DNA of 64,000 bases from Saposhnikovia divaricata (Eukaryota > Streptophyta > Magnoliopsida > Apiales > Apiaceae). Positions within the stretch are counted from its first letter, which is position 1. Each line of letters starts with the position of its first letter. A model generated the notes under the pieces. That model saw only the letters and a program-made list of their open reading frames with translations. It was not told the origin of the DNA and made no database searches. This document shows, piece after piece, positions 57,387-64,000 of this stretch. The translations under genes were made by a program, and so were the position numbers. The DNA lies in the NCBI GenBank assembly GCA_036435485.1, contig CM071594.1, positions 199,790,216-199,854,215 of the forward strand, written 5' to 3'.

Positions 57387-57470
57387 GATGAATTTTTTAA
57401 GAGAGTTAAAAAATTCGGGGATGATTTTTAATCGAATAAAATGGGATCTTTGATTTGTGTATCAATCAAT

Positions 57471-57484
57471 CGGCTCTGATACCA
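57471..57484 (-). other. Sirevirus primer-binding site (initiator Met tRNA)
   Basis: The minus strand reads TGGTATCAGAGCCG two bases after the 5' LTR, complementary to the 3' end of initiator tRNA-Met. Confidence 0.95.
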
Positions 57485-57486
57485 AT

Positions 57487-58854
57487 TGTTAGGTCCGATA
57501 AGATTGTAGAAGGGGAGTTGAATACAATCTTTACCTTTTTATCGAAATTTGTCCGTTAGATAATATTTTAGCAAAGACAAATTTGTGCGGAATTATTTAA
57601 CACAATTTTTCAAGTTGAATATAACTGTATATTAACTTGATGTGGTGTTACAAAATCAGTATAACAACTTATCAAGATGTTAATAACTAATTAGAAAATT
57701 CGACATTAACTTTTCTAATTTAGTTAATAATAATCAAGATAAGAACTAGGAAACTTAATTCGCTAGTAGTACAAGAATCACAAATAGACAAGTTCTAGCG
57801 GATAGAATATTATAAAGATGAAGAACTTGAATTTCTGGGAATTGTTTAAGCTTTGGTGTTCTTGGTGTTCTTGAGAGAGAATTCTGTTCTGCTGAATATG
57901 ATATTTTCTGCTCTGTTTCTTGGTTATGACTTAATCTGCTGTGTTCTGTTCTTTTGTATCAGTCATAAGTCTTGCTAGCTTTCTGTAGGATATTTAACTG
58001 CTCCAGCATGACTTAAACTGCTTCCAAGACTTAATTTTTCTTCATTAAGACTTACACAAACCTCCATTAAGACATAAACCTCGTCGGTATGACTTAATAA
58101 AAGTTCGGTATGACTTAAACAGCTGGCAGGAGGTCGGTATGACATAATCTGCAATGCTTGGTTCGGTAAGACATAACTTTGAATTCTGTCGGTATGACAT
58201 AATTTAGGTCATACCGAATTTTTCTTCTCCAAGACATAATCCAACCTTCTTTCTTTAAGTCATATTGATCCATTTAATTAATTAATGATTAACTAAATCA
58301 TATTTAATTGATACAATAATTAATTTAATAAATAAATTAATTCTTCCAGAATTAATTCATTTAATTAAATTAACTAAATGATTTATATCAATTATAAATG
58401 AATTTAATTAAATCAATAAATAATTAATTTAATTCTTACAAATCACTGAAGGTAGTAAAGAATTACCACTGACTTGTGTTGACGTTCGATGTACTGTCTG
58501 GTTCATGAACGACTAACTTCAATGATGCTTCTTCACTTTTGACTTTAGGTTGTGATTTATTTCTTCTCTCTATTCTCTTGTACTGTAACTGACATTCAAA
58601 CTATCACTCGAAAAATCTCTGTCACTGTTCAAATGAATCCATTCGCTTCAATGCTATACTGGGGCTTGATCAGATAACTGAATCGTCTTCCAGTGTACGA
58701 CATCAAAACTATAGATTGACTTTTCTTCTTTCTTCTGACAGATAATACTTCTTGAGATTCCTGTGACAGTTCATATGTATATTTAATTATTACAATTTGG
58801 TTTAAGTTGATTAGGATCCTCTAACTAGAAATAGGCTGAGTCATATGCCTTTCA
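57487..58854 (-). repeat. Sirevirus 5' LTR
   Basis: This is the 1368-bp LTR copy at the 5' end. It shares the TATGACTTAA-type motif cluster (57927-58265) with the other copy, with about a dozen base changes overall. Confidence 0.95.
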
Positions 58855-58929
58855 GTACCTGTTTTTTGGTACTGAGTGAATTTACTTATTTACCCTTCAT
58901 TATAAAGAAAAATAAATACACCTAAAATA

Positions 58930-59480
58930 AATAATAACATAATATAATTAATGGTAACTAGTCGAGATATTAGCTTTTATAAACACCTAAAAACATCAAT
59001 CATATCATATCTTTCCATCATTAGTATTTCCTTTCGAATTAAAACACGTTATAATTAATGGTAATTAGTCGATTGCCTTTTTCACATTAGTATAATAAAA
59101 TTAATGATAATTAGTCGATTGCCTTTTTCACATTTAATTTTAGTTAAACATATTACCTTTTATAAACAACTAAAAACATCAATCGTATCATATCTTTCGA
59201 TCATTAATATTTTTCTTTCGAATTAAGACACGTTACTTTTTTAATTTAAAACAAATCTTACAATCATTAATATATACCGGAAAATATCAAACCATAATTT
59301 TCAAGAAAAATATAACACCTAAAATAAATAATAACATAATATATTTAATGGTAATTAGTCGATTGCCTTTTTCACATTTAATTTTAGTTGAAGATATTAC
59401 CTTTTATAAACACATAAAAAGATAATCATTAATATTTCCTTTATAATTAAAACACGTTACCTTTTTAATTTACAACAAAT
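58930..59480. repeat. Helitron internal repeats
   Basis: Three imperfect copies start near 58930, 59095 and 59330, each with TAATGGTAATTAGTCGATTG, CCTTTTTCACATTTAATTTT and TTACCTTTTATAAACA. They fill most of the right arm of the layer-2 Helitron. Confidence 0.7.
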
Positions 59481-59734
59481 CTTATAATAATTAATATATA
59501 CCCGAAAATATCACAACATATTTCTCAATTATTAATAAAATATATTAAAAATCGTATACGTTGTTTATAATAAGGAAACATTATTTTAATTTATAAACAT
59601 GAGTATGTTAAATTATATTAAATTAAAATTAAAAAATTATTAAAATAATGATTATATAAAAACATAATTATAATATTAAATAAAATTTATAATATAATAT
59701 AAGAAACCCGTGCATTGCACGGGTTATAAGCTAG

Positions 59735-61368
59735 TAAAAGTAATTTGGGAAAAAGTAAAATTTTTGAACTAAAAAGGTAAAATGCAATTTACCTTTAAAG
59801 TAAATAGTAAAGATTTAAAAGTAAAATAGTTTAGGTTAAAACCATTTTTAGTTTTTACCTCACCCACCACAGCAGATCAAAACTGACTCCTAAATAAAAA
59901 CAAAACAACAAAAATCAAGAACCTCGCCGGAGTTCTTGAGCTCGCCGGAAATTCTGCAGATCCCGGCGACTTCTGAAGAATCCGGTGAGGCTCGTAAACC
60001 TCCGGTGAGCCTCATTTCAATCACCAAAATCATGCCAACACAATCCCCTATTCCTGTACATACTCTAGCATACAACAAATCGATCAAGTGGACTGTAAAC
60101 AAGCAACACGAAATCAAAACCGGCGAGTTCAGTCCTATTCCGGAGAACAACGGTTCTTCTTCAATACTGAACCAAATTCAACACTCTTGATATCAAAGTG
60201 AAGCCCATAGCACGTACAAACATTCCCCTCCAACCATTTAACTGAACAACTGAATATAACGAACGAATGATTTTTAAAATCGATTAAAAACTCAAAGTTC
60301 GAATTAGACAATCTGGTGATACAACGATGTAATTAAACACATAAACATGCTCCTTAGGACCCCTAGAAGCTATATGAATCATCAAATCAACTGGAAAATC
60401 ACAAAATCAAAAAGCCCTAATTCAAGAATTATGAACCCTAAAATTCAAAAAATTCAAATAAAAATCATATAAATTCGAGAATTTACCCTTCACTGATTTT
60501 GATGGCAGATTCGGAAACTAGAAATCGAGGGCTTCGTTTTGAGTATTTGCACCCTGAAATCGGATTCCAGAATCGCCTCCAAATCGCAATCGATCCTCAA
60601 GAACGATTTTTGAAAATAATATTTTTGATAATTAAAAATTAATTTCTTAAATTTTCTTTCGTTTTTGGGAATTGACAGGTGTATAGATTTGGATTGGATG
60701 GGTAGGATGAGGTTTTGATTGGTAAAAAAAAAGTTACGAAATTATTTTGTTCCCGAAATGCTCGGAACCCTAATTAACTTTTAATCGGTTCGAAACACAC
60801 AATTAAATCAATTACAGTTCCGACTCGAACGAAAACATTTTGACGAAAAAAAACGGATCGATCATTGAAAGTTTATAAGACTCATAAAACGAATAAAAAT
60901 ACAAGTTTGGCAAATTTTGAGATTATCTGACAAATATTGATACGAAAATGATTTTAAATCGAAGCCCTAGGGATTTTGAAAACAGGTGTTACGGATAAAA
61001 ACAAACTGAACCGTACATCTTTCGAAAAAGTTAAAGATAATCATCTAGGAATCTACTACAATTACTAAACACATAAACGTCCCAACCCATCATTCCCGAT
61101 CCTTTTATTCATATATAACGATATCATCTCATATTCGCGATATGATTACCCGCCAAACCGAATTAAACTATTTATATAAATTCAAAATAAGCTAAAATAA
61201 ATTATAATAAAATATTTTCACCTTGGTCACATAATAACACATATCCCCCAATACCAATCAACATTTAACACCTTGACTCGTCAAACATGAATAACATAAT
61301 TTAAAATATTTTTATCCCTAATTACCAAAAATAGTATTTAAATAAATTTAATAATCACTGTTCTTACA
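59735..61368. other. Right part of the layer-1 solo LTR
   Basis: This is non-coding. The section at 59925-60150 is richer in CGCCGG / CCGGCGA words, like a promoter-leader region of an LTR. The open frames here are short and unrecognised. Confidence 0.5.
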
Positions 61369-62185
61369 ACAAGATTGGGTTTTGATTAACTAAAATTAAC
61401 TAAGAAGCGAATTAACAAAACTAAGAATTACTTAACTAATGAGAATTAAAATCAAAATACTTATATGAAAATAAACATGGGATCCTAACTTCATTAAATA
61501 CTTCGCTTAGAGATGATGCCTCTAATCAATGCATGTGATAGTTATGACATCTGATCGGACAACACGGAACAAGTACACGCTACTTCTTAGTATACGAATG
61601 CCAAACTAAACATACCTCCACAAAAGAGATAGAAGATGAATAGACACCAATTATGCTTAGACCCTATATCTCTATAGAATTTGAAAACATAACGGTTGAA
61701 GAACTAGTTGTCCATTAAGATCACATAGGGCAGCATAATATTTCTCAACTTACGCTACAAATCATGATGCCACTCATACATCAACTTATCCTATGCTAGC
61801 ATGGCAAGTTCTGAATCTCAAGATCCACTCTCGCTTCACAAGAGATTAACAATCTAGATGTTAGCTACGCATCTAAAAATTAAGCATAAGCATACGAGGA
61901 TATCAATATACATCACACACAGATCTTTAAAGCATCAAAATACTAAAGCTCCATAAACAACGATTAATTCAAAATCGAACCGCTCGTCATCATGGGATCT
62001 GATGAAACCATGATAAATAACAAAGTCTGAATTAAAATAATAATGCTAGAGTAATAAGTTAAGAAAACAAATCCCAAAAACATCCAAGAGTATCACCTAA
62101 TTAGAAGAAAGATGAAGTAGATCTAGATCTCCGTCGCTTGTCACGAGCGCAGGAATCCTTCTCCAACTCTGAATCTCTGTCTCTC

Positions 62186-62186
<1 letters not shown>

Positions 62187-62217
<31 letters not shown>
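62187..62217. repeat. (CT)n microsatellite in the old Athila LTR
   Basis: About fifteen CT units, absent from the young Athila LTR at the matching place. Confidence 0.9.
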
Positions 62218-62219
<2 letters not shown>

Positions 62220-62882
62220 GTTATGTAGGTTGTTGGTCCTTTTTATGATGATAGAATGTGTTTACATAGGCCCCCATGTCTTTTACAGCAAGAAATTCCC
62301 CAAAATAGAATTAAAATAGAATTTCTGCAGTTCAGCACAAAATACGTTTCCTAAACGGATTCTGTTTTGAAGGAAAATTCGTAGCTGACTTTTCTTCAGT
62401 ATTTCTGGGCCGTTCCAATCGTATTTGGATATCTGAACCACTTTAGAATGAAAGAGAATCTCGTTATCTTCACGTGGACTGTAAGATCGTCCAAAACGGA
62501 CTTATAGAACTCAAGATATGACCCAAACAGTGAATCAAGATTTTCATGAAAAATTTCGGGCTCGGCAGAATGCTCCCTGCGCTGCAGTGCACCTGTACCA
62601 TGCTGCAGCGCACCATGAAACTTGTTGAAACAGATCCGTCTTCTTCCGAGCTTTCCAACGACTACTTACAGGCCTCAAACGGACTTGTAGAACTCCAGAT
62701 ATGGCCAAAATAGTGAAGACTGCGCAAACTACCCCGAAAATCTAATTTTAATCAATTTAACCTCCAACTCTTAGTTCTGCAAAACTCAATGAAAACACAT
62801 TAAACACACCACATACTTGAGGTCAAGTAATCAATTTAAGCCGATACTAGACATTCCAAGTGGATATAAAATCCACTTATCA

Positions 62883-63701
62883 CACCCCCCAAACTTAAAC
62901 CGATGCTTGTCCTCAAGCATAAACAAATATAACTATATACAACTAACTAGTACCACTTCCGTAGGTGATCACGGTTGCATTTGGCATATGCAACAAGCCT
63001 TTTAAACCCCTAGGCAGCCCTAGTGGACGAGTATGGTCTCGTGAGGGCCTATAGCGAATGTACCCACAAAATCCATCTAACTAAACAATGCAATGCATGA
63101 ATGCAACGAATATGAAAATGCAACGATCCCCTCGAACTAACCAAAACCAACTAGCAAGCAAATATCTCAAAGAATGCAACCAAATCCAAATAGAGCTCGA
63201 CTAAGTCCCCGTACACTAACAATACATGATCAGAAAAGTGCGTGTGTGCGATGCTCCTCAGATATACTCCAAACACTAGATCAAAATCATACTTATTCTT
63301 CGCCAAGACAATCACAAGTTTATGAATAGAATGAACGGTAAACACTTCATAACCTAGGAACACCTCCATCATCCTTCAAGTTAGACAGAAATTCATACTT
63401 TATTTCTAAACTACAACACATAATACTATACACAACAACGCATGCTTATTTAACTGTGCAATGGATGAGACCCCAAAAGGCTTATACAATAATACCCATG
63501 TAGCGAGTCTTAGGTTAGTGGATCCCAGACCGTAAAAGCCTTAGGTCACTAGGCACAAAGTCCCCTAGAACTTAATTGCTCGAGTATTAAAGAGCTTACC
63601 CTAGTTAATTTTGCATTTAAACAACTAACATAACTTTTTTTTTCTTTTTTTCTTTTTTTTTTGCAATTTTTTTTTCACACCTCTAATTTGGAATGAGTGC
63701 G
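62883..63701 (-). mobile_element. Internal 3' region of the layer-0 Athila
   Basis: It starts with a C-rich tract (polypurine tract on the minus strand) and then follows the 3' untranslated region of the young Athila (42580-43420) closely: CAAACTTAAACCGATGCTTG, TACCACTTCCGTAGGTGATC, TACAATAATACCCATGTAGC. This shows the layer-0 LTR is the 3' LTR of an element extending right. It is cut by the next LTR. Confidence 0.85.
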
Positions 63702-64000
63702 TGTTATTCCCAGATTACACAATTGTATAATTGTAGAAGGGGGGTTGAATACAATTCTTGATATTTATAAATTTCTGATAAGAACTCCAGAAATCTATAC
63801 TTAGATAATTGCTTATAAAAAGATTAATGCACAAACACATAAAAAATCAGGTGGTTAAATGCACCACCTGAAGCTTTTATTCGAAGAAAACTCTGTGATA
63901 CAAAAGTACACAGCTTCTGTTTTACAACTCTTTGCTTTCTAAGAATATTCAATAGAAACCCTAAGCAAGAATGTATCTGTTTTCCTAACCTATAAAGAGT
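63702..64000 (-). mobile_element. Start of another Sirevirus-like LTR, cut by the window edge
   Basis: TTGTAGAAGGGGGGTTGAAT and ACAATTC match the start of the Sirevirus LTR at 33230 (TTGTAGAAAGGGGGGTTGAA), but the rest differs, so it is another family. The border could be TGTTATTCC at 63702 or TGTATAATTG at 63724. The insertion interrupts the Athila 3' region. Confidence 0.55.

Larger units (their letters stand above)
33230..58854 (-). mobile_element. Layer 3: complete Sirevirus-type Ty1/copia retrotransposon
   Basis: Two 1368-bp LTRs (33230-34597 and 57487-58854) face the same way, each TGTTAGG...TTTCA. The element is flanked by the 5-bp duplication GTACC (33225-33229 and 58855-58859). On the minus strand the order is 5' LTR, initiator-Met tRNA primer site, gag, protease-integrase, [Athila insertion], RT-RNase H, spacer with reiterated motifs, a very long third ORF, polypurine tract, 3' LTR. 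A gene after RNase H is the hallmark of the Sirevirus lineage. Four in-frame stops and the pol interruption make this copy non-autonomous. I counted about a dozen substitutions and a few indels between the LTRs (roughly 1%). Confidence 0.95.
33185..59734 (+). mobile_element. Layer 2: non-autonomous Helitron, split by the Sirevirus
   Basis: The 5' end TCTATACTATTATATAAAAG at 33185 is preceded by A. The 3' end has the perfect hairpin AACCCGTGC-ATT-GCACGGGTT (59705-59725), spacer ATAAG and CTAG (59731-59734), followed by T. Insertion between A and T with TC...hairpin...CTAG is diagnostic for Helitrons. Its own sequence is only about 45 bp on the left and 880 bp on the right of the Sirevirus, with no Rep or helicase, so it is a short non-autonomous copy. 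The body contains about three copies of a ~150-200 bp repeat (GGTAATTAGTCGATTGCC, ATTACCTTTTATAAACAC; 58930-59470). Confidence 0.85.
31435..61368 (-). mobile_element. Layer 1: probable solo LTR (TG..CA), split by the Helitron
   Basis: It begins TGTGACATCCCATAATCCGG at 31435, ends GTTCTTACA at 61368, and is flanked by the 5-bp duplication ACAAG (31430-31434 and 61369-61373) inside the layer-0 LTR. Excluding inner insertions it is about 3.4 kb (31435-33184 plus 59735-61368). No gag or pol was seen in either part, so a solo LTR from recombination is the simplest reading. Long LTRs with a GGATGTCACA or GGTGTTACA terminus on the transcribed strand are typical of Tekay/Del-like chromoviruses; orientation and lineage are inferred from that. 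The left part has three ~60-bp tandem copies of ACGAGATCGACAATAAATGG (32278-32425). Confidence 0.75.
31273..62882 (-). mobile_element. Layer 0: old Athila-like LTR, split by the nest
   Basis: The left piece (31273-31434) matches the first ~160 bp of the young Athila LTR at 41110 (TTCGTTCC, CAGAGATCTGG, TATGCA, CACTGCTAAGACAA). The right piece (61374-62882) continues exactly where it stops (GGGTTTTGATTAACT, AATAAACATGGGATCC, CACCAATTATGCTTAGACCC) and ends AAAATCCACTTATCA followed by a C-rich tract, as in the young copy. The junctions carry the duplication ACAAG. By analogy this is the 3' LTR of a minus-strand element whose internal region continues at 62883. It is clearly more diverged than the two LTRs of the young copy. 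The start at 31273 is approximate. Confidence 0.85.

Noticed and set aside
59890..60190. Short genes on both strands with CGCCGG words
   Set aside because: Short overlapping frames inside the solo LTR, with no recognisable protein.

Overview
This window is nuclear DNA from a flowering plant, most likely a eudicot. The evidence is plant-type SEC13, DEL (atypical E2F) and B12D genes, introns with plant-like GT..AG borders in AT-rich DNA, and plant-only transposon lineages (Sirevirus-type Ty1/copia, Athila-type Ty3/gypsy, Helitrons, hAT-like MITEs). I cannot name the species.

Left third (1-31 kb), gene island plus small transposon debris. An RPA70-like single-strand DNA-binding protein gene runs in from the left edge (1-1609, +). 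Then come about 13 kb of transposon remains: a broken copia RT-RNase H fragment (3507-4731), a long palindrome, a hAT-like MITE with a clean 8-bp target duplication (6659-7220), a 148-bp minisatellite, a 295-bp compound trinucleotide microsatellite and several Helitron-type 3' hairpins. SEC13 (15901-16806, +), a ten-exon DEL gene (17907-20832, +) and a three-exon B12D gene (24232-26689, -) form the real gene cluster. DEL and B12D are convergent. Their 3' ends were duplicated together, leaving a pseudo-exon of B12D (about 22.8 kb) and a DEL pseudogene (about 23.1-23.8 kb) between the two working genes. DEL exon 9 also carries an in-frame 88-residue tandem duplication.

Right half (31.3-62.9 kb), a nested stack of mobile elements. 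An old Athila-like LTR (layer 0) is split by an element ending TG..CA with target duplication ACAAG (layer 1, probably a solo LTR). That is split by a small non-autonomous Helitron (layer 2), which is split by a complete Sirevirus with two 1368-bp LTRs and duplication GTACC (layer 3). The Sirevirus pol gene is split by a complete, apparently intact Athila element with two almost identical 1470-bp LTRs and duplication GTCTT (layer 4). LTR divergence falls from outside to inside, as nesting requires. Both complete retrotransposons are coded on the minus strand, and each carries an extra long ORF downstream of pol. At the right edge the internal part of the layer-0 Athila is itself cut by the start of another Sirevirus-like LTR (about 63.7 kb).

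The most notable signals are the five-level nest, a reiterated motif shared by the Sirevirus LTRs and its pol/third-ORF spacer, the very long third ORF of the Sirevirus, and the internally duplicated DEL gene with its adjacent duplicated pseudogenes.
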